Shown here piece by piece: positions 1-7,493 of a DNA stretch of 64,000 nt. Numbering within the stretch: position 1 is the stretch's first letter; each line of letters starts with the position of its first letter. Origin of the DNA: Lentzea sp033794685 (GTDB lineage Bacteria; Actinomycetota; Actinomycetes; Mycobacteriales; Pseudonocardiaceae). The stretch lies in assembly GCA_033794685.1 (NCBI GenBank), contig JARAYZ010000002.1, one strand, 5' to 3'. The notes beneath the pieces are model-generated. The model was given only the letters and a program-made list of their open reading frames with translations. It was not told where the DNA came from and made no database searches. Both the position numbers and the translations under genes were made by a program.

Positions 1-194
1 CCTGCCCGCCGACACCTCGGTAGGCCGGATCTCGTCAACACGGCCGAGCTTCTCACCGCAGCCCACATCCGCGCGCGACAATTTCCACAACCTCACGCGC
101 ATTACCACCGCGAACGAACAAGGGCGAACAAACCCACTCAGACCGCAGGGAGCCACTTCGGGACGGCTCCCCAACCCGGCCGACAGTGCACCCT

Positions 195-251
195 CTAGTC
201 GTACCCGCGAACGTGGCCATCCTCGTCGGCGAGAATTTCGTACCCGTCCAT
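195..251 (-). CDS. possible 18-codon small ORF or gene remnant
   Basis: A minus-strand ATG at 251 is preceded by a good AGAAGGAG Shine-Dalgarno six bases away and opens an 18-residue acidic peptide (MDGYEILADEDGHVRGYD) ending in TAG. The peptide reads like the N-terminus of a normal actinobacterial protein, so it may be a leader peptide or the surviving start of a decayed gene. I see no continuation in the other frames. The rest of 1-502 holds no other gene I can support. Confidence 0.25.
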   Translation of the reverse strand: MDGYEILADEDGHVRGYD

Positions 252-502
252 GCCAAGCTCCTTCTGCTAGGTGTCCGACCCATAAACCGTAGAGCCCAGG
301 ACGCATCCTGTGGAGTGAATTTACAACGCAACCGGGCTATCCACCACTAACCCGGAGTCCAAACGAACCTCACCCCCACCACCCAGCCCGCCATGACCTG
401 CATCACACGCCAAGCCCGCCTCACGACTACGCAGAGCCAATCAAGACAGCAACTTGACCAGCACTCTTGCCCACCATGCACCTTCTGGGGGACAAAAGCG
501 TC

Positions 503-1066
503 ATGCGATCGATGCTCTCCGTAATCGCCACAGCAGCAGCCCTGCTGTTCCCACTGAGCCCAGCACAAGCCGAAGACCCGGTCACCAAGACCCTGGAACT
601 CATCAACGCGTACCGGTCAATGCACAGCGTGACGCCTCTCTCCCTCGATTCCGAAGTGTCAAGAACAGCGCAAGAATGGGCAACCCACCTACACGACACA
701 AAAGCCTTCGAACACCGCCCGAACAACCCCTACGGCGAGAACCTCTACAAGACCGGCAGGTCCCGATCAATCGATACAGTGATCGTGAAAGCCCTGGAAG
801 ACTGGTACGCGGAATCGCAGGACTACGACTACACCAAAGAGATGACGAGGGAGAACCTCGACTACTCAGTGCTGCACTTCACCGCGATGGTCTGGAAGAC
901 CTCAGACCGCCTGGGCGTAGGCCTGGCCCAGGGCAGGAACGGCACCTACGTGGTCCTGAACTTCGCAGAACGAGGCAACACCCTCAACCACTTCAAGGCG
1001 AACGTCCACCCACCAACCCAACAGAGCGCGACGCCGCAGGCGAGCCGTACGGCTCTTCGTCCTTAG
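503..1066 (+). CDS. secreted CAP/SCP-domain protein
   Basis: A 187-residue exported protein. An in-frame ATG lies 36 bases upstream (467), but the start at 503 opens directly into a Sec signal peptide (residues 1-23, hydrophobic core AAALLFPL, cleavage after PAQA). The mature part is a CAP/SCP (PR-1-like) domain. The four conserved cavity residues can be placed at His71, Glu79 (in GEN), Glu99 (EDWY) and His125 (in HFTAMVWK, the CAP signature). Bacterial CAP proteins are extracellular and of mostly unknown activity; lipid or polysaccharide binding has been proposed for relatives. The gene stands alone and converges on a minus-strand gene across the palindromic block at 1078-1221. Family call is firm, role unknown. 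Confidence 0.85.
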   Translation: MRSMLSVIATAAALLFPLSPAQAEDPVTKTLELINAYRSMHSVTPLSLDSEVSRTAQEWATHLHDTKAFEHRPNNPYGENLYKTGRSRSIDTVIVKALEDWYAESQDYDYTKEMTRENLDYSVLHFTAMVWKTSDRLGVGLAQGRNGTYVVLNFAERGNTLNHFKANVHPPTQQSATPQASRTALRP

Positions 1067-1077
1067 CAGGCGGTCCA

Positions 1078-1221
1078 GGCGGTGGGGTCCCATCACGAGT
1101 CGCGCCATAGCTCTTGCTGCATGCCTGGAGGGGTGTCAACTCGACGCGCTTATTGTCGAGTTGACACCCCTCCAGGCATGTGGCCCGCTCTTGGCTCGGC
1201 TCGTGATGGGACCCCACCGCC
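1078..1221. repeat. nested double inverted repeat
   Basis: Two perfect inverted repeats sit one inside the other. Outer arms are 22 bases (1078-1099 and 1200-1221, core GGGGTCCCATCACGAG). Inner arms are 25 bases (1120-1144 and 1156-1180, core GGAGGGGTGTCAACTCGA) around an 11-base loop. The spacers between inner and outer arms each contain GCTCTTG in the same orientation. It lies 12 bases after the CAP gene between convergent genes, so it could act as a two-way terminator, but the two-level architecture is more than a terminator needs and resembles a MITE or REP-type element. Confidence 0.75.
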
Positions 1222-1316
1222 AACGCAACCCTCAAAGCAACAGGCAGCCGCCCAACGCAACAGGCGTGCCATCAACCTGCTCGTGGCGCGGGCCCCCTGA
1301 TCAGATTGCCGGGGGT

Positions 1317-1335
1317 CTGGGGGCAGCGCCCCCAG
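1317..1335. terminator. short GC hairpin
   Basis: Perfect 8-bp stem (CTGGGGGC / GCCCCCAG) with a 3-base loop AGC, downstream of the minus-strand gene that ends at 1433. No clear U-tract follows on either strand, so it is only a possible terminator for that gene. Confidence 0.4.
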
Positions 1336-1363
1336 GGAAAGCACGCAACGCAACCACGCCGCC

Positions 1364-1411
1364 CGCAAGGTGACCACCCGCCAGGTCGCGGATCGCAAGG
1401 TGACCACCCGC
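1364..1411. repeat. 18-bp direct repeat
   Basis: CGCAAGGTGACCACCCGC occurs at 1364-1381 and again at 1394-1411, 30 bases apart. It lies in the non-coding stretch between the nested palindrome and the small minus-strand gene. No function is evident; it may be a local duplication. Confidence 0.6.
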
Positions 1412-1432
1412 AGAGCCAGCGAAACCCACCCC

Positions 1433-1942
1433 TCACCGCAACCCAGAAGTCTCCGTAACAGCCCTCAAAGCAGCCACCACAGCCGAAAACGGAGGCACCC
1501 CAGGCCGCCCCCCAGGCACCTCCCCCAACCACCGAACCGCCCCTCCATCAATCCGAGACGGAGGCAACGGCACCAACGTCCCCAACCGATGGGTCAAAGC
1601 CCCCCGAGCCCGCAACCGAATCAAGTTCACCTGAGAAGCCTCATCAGCAGACTCGGTGAGGATCAACCACCGCCCAGGAACCCCACCACGGGAGGGCAAC
1701 ACCACCACCGGCCCCCCAAGCATCCGAACAGACAGGTAGTGCTGCACCTCCCCACCAACCCCGGCAGCCATCTCCACAGCGGACACCGAGTGGTCAGTGG
1801 TCAGCAACAACCGGTTCTCCGACCGCAACACCAACCACCCCCACTCCGAAAACCGCTCGAGCGCCCCAAAAAAGGTGTCGAGCCGCGGCAGGACCCCAGA
1901 AGGCAGGACCCCAGAAGGCAGTACTCCCTCAGGCGAGTTCAT
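1433..1942 (-). CDS. hypothetical protein with N-terminal GVLPS repeat
   Basis: A 169-residue protein I do not recognise. The ATG at 1942 follows a purine-rich GAGGGTGAG, which favours it over the in-frame GTG at 1957. The N-terminus carries three tandem GVLP(S) units, encoded by a tandem 15-base DNA repeat (AGGACCCCAGAAGGC twice). The body has ordinary globular composition, with aromatic and hydrophobic runs (ALERFSEWGWLVLR) and an Arg-rich segment (IRLRARGALTHRLG), and no signal peptide or membrane segment. Codon third positions are GC-rich as in the neighbours, which supports a real gene. It stands alone and diverges from the permease at 2008. Confidence 0.55.
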   Translation of the reverse strand: MNSPEGVLPSGVLPSGVLPRLDTFFGALERFSEWGWLVLRSENRLLLTTDHSVSAVEMAAGVGGEVQHYLSVRMLGGPVVVLPSRGGVPGRWLILTESADEASQVNLIRLRARGALTHRLGTLVPLPPSRIDGGAVRWLGEVPGGRPGVPPFSAVVAALRAVTETSGLR

Positions 1943-2007
1943 CGATCTCACCCTCACTCAGTCTCAGACGATGTAACCCCGATCACACGATTTGACTCTC
2001 CGCCGCC

Positions 2008-3381
2008 ATGAACTCACTATCGGCCCGCCATCGGCACACTCGAACGGGGCTTGAGAGCGTGACTCACCTGCGGGAACGGCATGTAACCATGATCGCGCTG
2101 GGAGGCGTGATCGGAGCGGGCCTCTTCGTCGGCACAGGGGCCGGCATAGCCCTGGCAGGCCCCGCAGTCCTGATCTCGTTCGCTCTCGCCGGAATCCTCG
2201 CTCTGCTGGTCATGCGCATGCTGGGAGAAATGGCAGCCGAACACCCGAGCGGCGGCGCCTTCTCGGTGCACGCGGAGAAGGCGATCGGCCCGTGGGCGGG
2301 CTTCACGGTCGGCTGGACCTACTGGGCAGCAGTGGGCGTGGTGCTCGCGGTGGAAGCAACCGGCGCGGCCAAGATCGCGGCGGGCTGGGTGCCTGCGGTG
2401 CCGCAGTGGACCTGGGTCCTGATCTTCATGGCCGCCCTGACCGCCGTGAACCTCACCGACGTCCGCAACTTCGGCGAGTTCGAGTTCTGGTTCGCAGGCC
2501 TCAAAGTAGCCGCGATCGTCCTGTTCCTGGCGCTGGGCGCGGCAGCCATCGCGGGCCTGCTCCCGAACGTCGACTCCCCCGGCACGAGCAACCTGAGCGA
2601 CTTCCTCCCCAACGGCTGGTCCGGCGTGATCGCCGGCTTCATGGCCGTGGTGTTCGCGTTCGGCGGCCTGGAGGTCGTCACGATCGCCGCGGCCGACGCC
2701 GAAGACCCCAAGCACGCCGTCAAAAAGGCCGTCCGAACGTCGATGACCCGCTTGCTCGTCTTCTACCTCGGCTCGATGGCCGTGGTCGTGACCCTCCTGC
2801 CGTGGAACGACTCCGAGGTAGGCGCCAGCCCGTACGTCGCGGTCCTGAACAGAATCGGAATCCCCGCGGCCGGCCAGATCATGAACGTCGTCATCTTCGT
2901 GGCCCTGCTGAGCGCCATCAACGCCACCCTCTACGGCGCCGCACGCATGCTTAGCTCACTCGCTGACCGGGGCGAAGCCCCCAAAGCATTGCTGCGCAAG
3001 AAGAACGGCGTGCCACGCAACGCGGTGCTGGCTTCGACGGCGTTCGGGTTCTTCTCCGTGCTCCTCAACTATCTGTGGCCGGACACGGTGTTCCTGCTGC
3101 TGCTCAACGCGGTCGGCTCGGCGCTGCTGGTCGTCTGGGCGTTCATCGCCGTGTCGCAGATTCGGTTGCGCCGCACGATGACGAACCCCGCGGTCCCCAT
3201 GTGGGGTTACCCGTACCTGTCCTGGCTGGCGCTGGCGGCGATCGCCGCGATCATCGTGCTGATGCTCAGCGACGAGCAGGCCCGCGGGCAGATCCTGTCC
3301 ACGGGCGTGCTCGTCGCCGTCGTCGCCGCGGTGGCGCTCAGCAGGTCGGCCCTGCGCCTGCGCGGCCACGACCGAACGTGA
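2008..3381 (+). CDS. APC-family amino acid permease
   Basis: A 457-residue integral membrane transporter of the amino acid-polyamine-organocation superfamily (AnsP/GabP-like branch). About twelve hydrophobic segments can be counted. The first begins with the substrate-binding glycine motif TMIALGGVIGAGLFVG (residues 27-42), followed by the conserved RMLGEMA segment at the end of TM2. It is expected to import an amino acid with protons at the cytoplasmic membrane; specificity cannot be read from sequence. ATG 2008 has no strong Shine-Dalgarno. A GTG at 2059, just before the conserved THLRERHVTMIALGG start of the family domain, is an alternative. Confidence 0.88.
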   Translation: MNSLSARHRHTRTGLESVTHLRERHVTMIALGGVIGAGLFVGTGAGIALAGPAVLISFALAGILALLVMRMLGEMAAEHPSGGAFSVHAEKAIGPWAGFTVGWTYWAAVGVVLAVEATGAAKIAAGWVPAVPQWTWVLIFMAALTAVNLTDVRNFGEFEFWFAGLKVAAIVLFLALGAAAIAGLLPNVDSPGTSNLSDFLPNGWSGVIAGFMAVVFAFGGLEVVTIAAADAEDPKHAVKKAVRTSMTRLLVFYLGSMAVVVTLLPWNDSEVGASPYVAVLNRIGIPAAGQIMNVVIFVALLSAINATLYGAARMLSSLADRGEAPKALLRKKNGVPRNAVLASTAFGFFSVLLNYLWPDTVFLLLLNAVGSALLVVWAFIAVSQIRLRRTMTNPAVPMWGYPYLSWLALAAIAAIIVLMLSDEQARGQILSTGVLVAVVAAVALSRSALRLRGHDRT

Positions 3382-3385
3382 TCGA

Positions 3386-3913
3386 TCAGCCGGTGACGTT
3401 CTTCAACCGGTAGGGCTTGTACTTGGTGTTCTTCAGGCCGTACGTGAGCACGCGGTGGTCGGTGCCGTGGCTGCCGCGCTGCTCGTAGGCCATGTACTGC
3501 GACTTGTCCGCCTTCGTCCACTTCTCGAAGATCACGACGTGGCGGAAGTCGTCGCCGGGTTCGTCGACCGGGTCGATGAAGAGATCACCGGGTTTCATGT
3601 CCGCGATCTTGATGGGCGTCGTGTACTTGCTGGTGGCGAGAGCGACCGTGTTCGGTCCGCCCTTGGGATTCGCGTTGCCCAGAGTCGCGGCCATCGAGAC
3701 GAATCCCGAACAATCCTGCCGATACCCGTCCTTCCAGTACTTCGACATGCTGTACGGCACCTGCTTGCCGTTGTTCGCGGTCAGCCAGACGGCCGCCCGC
3801 TTGAGCAGGTCAGCCCTGCTGATCTGCGCTTCTGCCGTCGCGGACGCCGCCGGAGCACCCACGAGGGTGAACGCGAACAACGCAGCGATCACAGCTGAAA
3901 TGAATTTCACCAT
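3386..3913 (-). CDS. secreted NlpC/P60-like cysteine hydrolase
   Basis: A 175-residue exported protein. ATG 3913 is preceded by AGGGGGAA and opens directly into a signal peptide (MVKFISAVIAALFAF, cleavage near ASATA), so the upstream in-frame ATGs are not needed. The catalytic motif DCSGFVSMA places the nucleophile at Cys68, and HVVIFEKW gives the general-base His at 125, in the order typical of NlpC/P60 and related CHAP-like amidases. The KPGDLF motif between them is the usual strand before the His. It probably cleaves peptidoglycan stem peptides or a related amide outside the cell. It ends 4 bases from the convergent permease and stands alone. Confidence 0.75.
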   Translation of the reverse strand: MVKFISAVIAALFAFTLVGAPAASATAEAQISRADLLKRAAVWLTANNGKQVPYSMSKYWKDGYRQDCSGFVSMAATLGNANPKGGPNTVALATSKYTTPIKIADMKPGDLFIDPVDEPGDDFRHVVIFEKWTKADKSQYMAYEQRGSHGTDHRVLTYGLKNTKYKPYRLKNVTG

Positions 3914-4058
3914 TTCCCCCTGCATCGAGAAGAGCGAATCTCGTGGCTCCACCGGAGCACGGGGCGGGAAGCGGCGTCAAGGATCGTTCCGGGAACAGGC
4001 GGACTTCTCCGACTTTAGTGTTAATCCGCTCAAGTCCGAGGCCCCACCATCGGGGGAA

Positions 4059-4316
4059 CTAAGCAGATCGGCTTTGCGGGGTCAGCACTTCGTTGATGGA
4101 ATCGAGCGAGATCCCGAGGGCGCCCGCGAGCGCGGCGATGGTGAAGAACGACGGCGTGGGAGCGCGTCCCGTCTCGATCTTGCGCACGGTCTCGGCGGAC
4201 AGGCCGGCGCGGGCCGCGATCTCGACCATGCTCTCGTCACCGCGGGCGTCCCGCAGCATCTGACCGAGCCGCCTGCCGCGCTCCCGTTCCAGTGAAGTCA
4301 GGGGGATGCGCACCAT
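4059..4316 (-). CDS. small XRE-family HTH regulator
   Basis: An 85-residue protein made almost entirely of a Cro/C1-type helix-turn-helix: the segment EIAARAGLSAETVRKIETGR holds the turn and recognition helix, followed by the PTPSFFTIAALAGALGISL dimer/core helices. It has no sensor domain, so it would act as a simple dimeric DNA-binding repressor. It is monocistronic, and the divergent intergenic element at 4395-4580 is its nearest possible target. The family is common as a stand-alone gene in Pseudonocardiales. Confidence 0.8.
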   Translation of the reverse strand: MVRIPLTSLERERGRRLGQMLRDARGDESMVEIAARAGLSAETVRKIETGRAPTPSFFTIAALAGALGISLDSINEVLTPQSRSA

Positions 4317-4394
4317 GCCTGCGGATTCTACGCGAATCAGACGCCTGAGGTGACGTGAGAAAAGTCCGTTGCGAGGCTCGACGATCCCGACGTA

Positions 4395-4580
4395 GGTTCG
4401 CGGTACACACGAGAGGAGGTGGTCCGAAGTTGTATAGCAACAGGACTCGTGAGGTGGCTGTCCGATAGGACCGCCTTTTGGTGACGCCTAGTCGTAAACC
4501 CAGGCAGCCACCCGGCCCCCGGACTTCGAGCGCTGGTCCCGCTCGGCCTGCACACGCAGGAGTCGTCCGGGGGTTGTCCC
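4395..4580 (+). other. structured-looking intergenic element with 12-codon ORF
   Basis: This 186-base stretch holds no normal gene but looks selected. A full GAGGAGG ribosome-binding sequence (4411-4417) sits 8 bases before a TTG that opens a 12-codon frame (MYSNRTREVAVR) ending in TAG. Within and after it, GGTGGCTG (about 4452) can pair with CAGCCACC (about 4503). A second G/C-rich pairing is possible between CCCCCGGAC and GTCCGGGGG near 4520 and 4570. It could be a leader peptide/attenuator, a small RNA or a regulatory leader. It lies between the XRE gene and the end of udgX, both on the other strand. Confidence 0.35.
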
Positions 4581-4583
4581 GTT

Positions 4584-5180
4584 TCAGGGCTTCCCGACGG
4601 CCACCAGATCGGCCACGAAGGCGTCGAACGCCTCGGTGAAGTTCTCCGCCCGCACCACGGACGACGGGTGCACGGTCACCCCGACCCGCAGGCCCTCGTG
4701 CTCCAGCACCTCACCGCGGTGCTCGGTCAGCTTGAACGACGGCCCCAGCACCGCCTTGGCCGCCACGGCCCCCAGCACGACCACGATCCGGGGCTTCACC
4801 ACCCGGATCTCCTCGCGCAGCCACGGGAAGCACGCCACGACCTCGCCGCGCCGGGGCGTCTGGTGGATCCGGCGCTTGCCCCGTTCGGTGAACCGGAAGT
4901 GCTTCACCGCGTTCGTCAGGTACGTCTTCGCACGATCCATGCCCGCGGCCTCGAACGCCTTGTCCAGCAACCGCCCGGCCGGGCCCACGAAAACGTGACC
5001 GTCGGTGTCCTCGCGATCACCGGGACACTCGCCCACCATCATCACCCGCGCCGGTACGGGCCCCTCGCCGAACACGGTCTGCGTGGCGTCCTCGAAGAGG
5101 TCACACCCACGACACCCCTTCGCCGCAGTACGAAGCGCCGCCCAGCTCTTCCCCTCGGGGACGAACTGGGCGGCGCCCAC
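4584..5180 (-). CDS. udgX: UdgX-type uracil-DNA glycosylase
   Basis: A 198-residue enzyme of the family 4/UdgX group of uracil-DNA glycosylases. Motif A is GECPGDREDTDGHVFVGPAG (around residues 50-69, with Cys where the family usually has Gln). The diagnostic UdgX insertion KRRIH gives His106, the residue known in Mycobacterium smegmatis UdgX to form a covalent bond to the abasic sugar after uracil excision. Motif B is VTVHPSS. Cys23, Cys26 (CRGC) and Cys117 are candidates for the iron-sulfur cluster. The GTG at 5180 aligns with family N-termini (VGAAQFVP); an ATG at 5210 would overlap the upstream csbD gene by 23 bases. Translational coupling to that gene is likely. Confidence 0.85.
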   Translation of the reverse strand: MGAAQFVPEGKSWAALRTAAKGCRGCDLFEDATQTVFGEGPVPARVMMVGECPGDREDTDGHVFVGPAGRLLDKAFEAAGMDRAKTYLTNAVKHFRFTERGKRRIHQTPRRGEVVACFPWLREEIRVVKPRIVVVLGAVAAKAVLGPSFKLTEHRGEVLEHEGLRVGVTVHPSSVVRAENFTEAFDAFVADLVAVGKP

Positions 5181-5187
5181 GATCTTC

Positions 5188-5367
5188 TTACTTGGCGGAC
5201 TTGAAGGCATCCTTGACCTTCTCGCCGGCCTGCTTGAGTGAGCCCTTGGCGCGCTCGGCGCGGCCCTCGGCCTGCCACTGCTCGTTGCCGGTGGCGTCGC
5301 CGACGGCTTCCTTCGCGCGGCCCTTGAGCTCTTCCGCCTTGTTCTCGAACTTCTCATCGGCACCCAT
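5188..5367 (-). CDS. CsbD-family small stress protein
   Basis: A 59-residue, highly charged protein with the CsbD signature: MGADEKFENKAEELKGRAKE, then a QWQAEG centre and KGSLKQAGEKVKDAFK at the end. In Bacillus subtilis, CsbD belongs to the general stress (sigma-B) regulon; the biochemical role is unknown. Heptad-like spacing of Ala/Lys/Glu predicts helices. It lies immediately before udgX on the same strand (7 bases from the udgX GTG), so a DNA-damage/stress mini-operon is plausible. It diverges from the ANTAR gene across a 189-base gap. Confidence 0.85.
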   Translation of the reverse strand: MGADEKFENKAEELKGRAKEAVGDATGNEQWQAEGRAERAKGSLKQAGEKVKDAFKSAK

Positions 5368-5431
5368 GCAACTCGGTTACCCGGCGAGCACCGTCCGAAA
5401 CAGTTGATAAGGTGATCACTCGCGGTTGAGA

Positions 5432-5538
5432 ACCCAGCCGCAAGCCGGTGTGACGGCTTGCTCTGGGTGTGCCCGCCCTTCGCAATGCAGCTCCAGAGCC
5501 CGTCATGGTCACACCGGCATGCCGCTGTGACCATGACG
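5432..5538 (+). promoter_or_regulatory. two-hairpin leader before ANTAR gene
   Basis: Two stem-loops lie in tandem upstream of the ANTAR gene. Hairpin 1 (5432-5468) pairs ACCCAG..GCAAGCCG with CGGCTTGC..CTGGGT around the six-base loop GTGTGA. Hairpin 2 (5501-5538) has 18-base arms with one mismatch (CGTCATGGTCACA... / ...TGTGACCATGACG), ending 7 bases before the AAAGGAG ribosome-binding site of the gene. ANTAR proteins are RNA-binding antiterminators that recognise paired hexaloop hairpins, so autoregulation is an attractive idea. The loop bases do not match the published A1/G4 hexaloop pattern. Confidence 0.5.
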
Positions 5539-5556
5539 ACGCGAAAGGAGTCGGCG

Positions 5557-5901
5557 GTGTCGTCCGCGAGAATCACCGCCCTCGAGGCCGAGGTGGCGGG
5601 GCTGCGCAAAGCTCTGGTGTCCCGGACAGTCATCGGGCAGGCCACAGGCCTGATCGCCGCACGCAAACCCTGCACACCCCAGCAGGCGTTCCAGCTGTTG
5701 GTGCACATTTCCCAGCACCACAACATCAAGCTGCACGTCGCCGCCGACCGGCTGGTGACGGCGTTCGTGCACGCGCAACTAGGACGGCCCGTCGACCTGG
5801 CCGACCAGATGCTGTGGGATCACGCCGACGCGACCACCGCGAACGAATCCGGTGAGAGCGACGACGGGATCGCCGAGGAAGTCAGCAGCACGTCTCCTTG
5901 A
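5557..5901 (+). CDS. ANTAR-domain RNA-binding protein
   Basis: A 114-residue protein. AAAGGAG six bases before GTG 5557 fixes the start. Residues about 1-20 form a short coiled coil (ARITALEAEVAGLRKAL). The rest is an ANTAR three-helix domain with the typical VIGQATGLIAARKPCTPQQAF segment and a second helix with conserved hydrophobics (LLVHISQHHNIKLHVAADRLV). ANTAR domains bind nascent RNA and prevent termination. Here there is no attached receiver or GAF sensor, so the input must come from a partner or from expression level. Its 3' end overlaps the convergent treZ gene by 82 bases. The C-terminal 25 residues are acidic and low-complexity. Confidence 0.8.
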   Translation: MSSARITALEAEVAGLRKALVSRTVIGQATGLIAARKPCTPQQAFQLLVHISQHHNIKLHVAADRLVTAFVHAQLGRPVDLADQMLWDHADATTANESGESDDGIAEEVSSTSP

Positions 5902-7493
5902 GGCAGCGGGACGGGGGTCGTGCCGAGGTTCACCACCACGCGGACCGCTCCGCGGTGCAACACGAAGCACTCCCCGTCCTGCACCACGGTGAAGCGGTCC
6001 AGCCTCGGGTCGGCCAGCTCCGGGCGGGAGCGGCGCAACGCGATCAGCGCCCGGTAGGTCTCCAGCACCTTCCCGTGCTCACCCTCACGGACCTCGTCCC
6101 AGCGCAGCCGCGAGTTCTCGACGGTCTGCGGCGACATCGGGTCCGGAACGTCCGATTCACCCCATCCGTGCCGCGAGAACTCACGCCGCCTGCCGGTGCG
6201 GACGGCCTCCGCGAGGTGCTGGTCCGGGAACGACGCGAAGAACTGCCACGGCGTCGACGCCGCCCACTCCTCCCCCATGAAGATCATGGGGGTGTAGGGC
6301 GAGCACAACACCATTGCCGCCGCGCACAACAACTTCCCCGTGGACACGGTCGCGGGCAGCCTGTCCCCCGTGGCCCGGTTGCCGACCTGGTCGTGGTTCT
6401 GCGTGTACGCCAGGAACCGGTGGCCCGGGATCAGCGCGGTGTCGACCGGCTTGCCGTGGTGCTTCCCGCGGAACGACGACCAGGTGCCGGCGTGGAAGAA
6501 CACCTTCTCCAGCGTGTTCTTCACGGCTCCGGGCGCCGCGAAGTCCTCGTAGTAGCCGAACGTCTCACCCGTCAGTGCGACGTGCAGGCAGTGGTGCAGG
6601 TCGTCCGACCACTGCGCGTGCAGGCCGTAGCCGCCGCCTTCGCGCGCTGTCACCAGCTTCGCGTCGTTCAGGTCGGACTCGGCGATCAGCGTGAGCGGAC
6701 GGCCGACGGACGCGGAGAGCGCGTCCACCTCGACGGCCAGCTCTTCGAGCACGTGCGTCGCCCGCTGGTCCGCCAGGGCGTGCACGGCGTCGAGCCGCAG
6801 CCCGTCGACGTGGAAGTCCCGCAGCCACTGCAGCGCGTTGTCGATGACGTACCGGCGCACCTCGTCGGAGCCGGACCCGTCCAGGTTCAGGCCGGGACCC
6901 CAGTCGTTGCGCCCGGCGAAGTACGGCCCGAACCTGTCGAGGTACGCGCCGGACGGCCCGAGGTGGTTGTAGACCACGTCCAGCAGCACGGCGAGACCTC
7001 GGGCGTGGCAGGCGTCCACGAGCCGCTTGAAGCCGTCCGGGCCTCCGTACGGCTCGTGCACGGCACCCCACAGCACGCCGTCGTAACCCCAGCCCTCGAC
7101 GCCGTCGAAGCTGTTGACCGGCATGACCTCGACGAACGAGACGCCGAGGTCCACCAGGTGGTCGAGCTTGCCGATGGCCGCGTCGAACGTGCCCTCCGGC
7201 GTGAACGTGCCGATGTGCAGCTCGTAGATCACACCACCCGGCAACGCCCGGCCGGTCCACCCGCTGTCGGTCCACGCGAACTCGTGGCGGTACACCCGGG
7301 ATGCCTCGTGCACCCCGTTCGGCTGCCACAACGACCGCGGGTCCGGGTACGCGTTCCCCTCGATGACGAACGCGTAGTCGGTGCCCTCGGCGTCCGACGA
7401 CCACCAGTCGCCGTCGCGCTTCATCTCGTGGTCGAAGCCGTCGACGCGCACGTGCACCGACTCGGGCGCCGGCGCCCAGACGGAGAAGCTCAC
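5820..7493 (-). CDS. treZ: malto-oligosyltrehalose trehalohydrolase
   Basis: A 557-residue GH13 enzyme that hydrolyses maltooligosyl-trehalose to free trehalose, the last step of the TreY-TreZ route. An N-terminal carbohydrate-binding E-set domain (VSFSVWAPAPESVHVRVDG) precedes the (beta/alpha)8 barrel. The catalytic triad is visible as Asp235 (DGLRLDAVHAL), Glu272 (LIAESDLND) and Asp368 (TQNHDQVGNR). The GTG at 7493 overlaps the treY stop codon as GTGA, which fixes the start and implies coupled translation. Length fits the family. Its end overlaps the convergent ANTAR gene by 82 bases, unusually deep for two conserved genes. Confidence 0.95.
   Translation of the reverse strand: MSFSVWAPAPESVHVRVDGFDHEMKRDGDWWSSDAEGTDYAFVIEGNAYPDPRSLWQPNGVHEASRVYRHEFAWTDSGWTGRALPGGVIYELHIGTFTPEGTFDAAIGKLDHLVDLGVSFVEVMPVNSFDGVEGWGYDGVLWGAVHEPYGGPDGFKRLVDACHARGLAVLLDVVYNHLGPSGAYLDRFGPYFAGRNDWGPGLNLDGSGSDEVRRYVIDNALQWLRDFHVDGLRLDAVHALADQRATHVLEELAVEVDALSASVGRPLTLIAESDLNDAKLVTAREGGGYGLHAQWSDDLHHCLHVALTGETFGYYEDFAAPGAVKNTLEKVFFHAGTWSSFRGKHHGKPVDTALIPGHRFLAYTQNHDQVGNRATGDRLPATVSTGKLLCAAAMVLCSPYTPMIFMGEEWAASTPWQFFASFPDQHLAEAVRTGRRREFSRHGWGESDVPDPMSPQTVENSRLRWDEVREGEHGKVLETYRALIALRRSRPELADPRLDRFTVVQDGECFVLHRGAVRVVVNLGTTPVPLPQGDVLLTSSAIPSSLSPDSFAVVASA

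Noticed and set aside
4337..4555. 72-codon minus-strand ORF through the intergenic element
   Set aside because: No ribosome-binding site, odd Ser/Thr/Arg composition, and the plus strand carries the more convincing signals.
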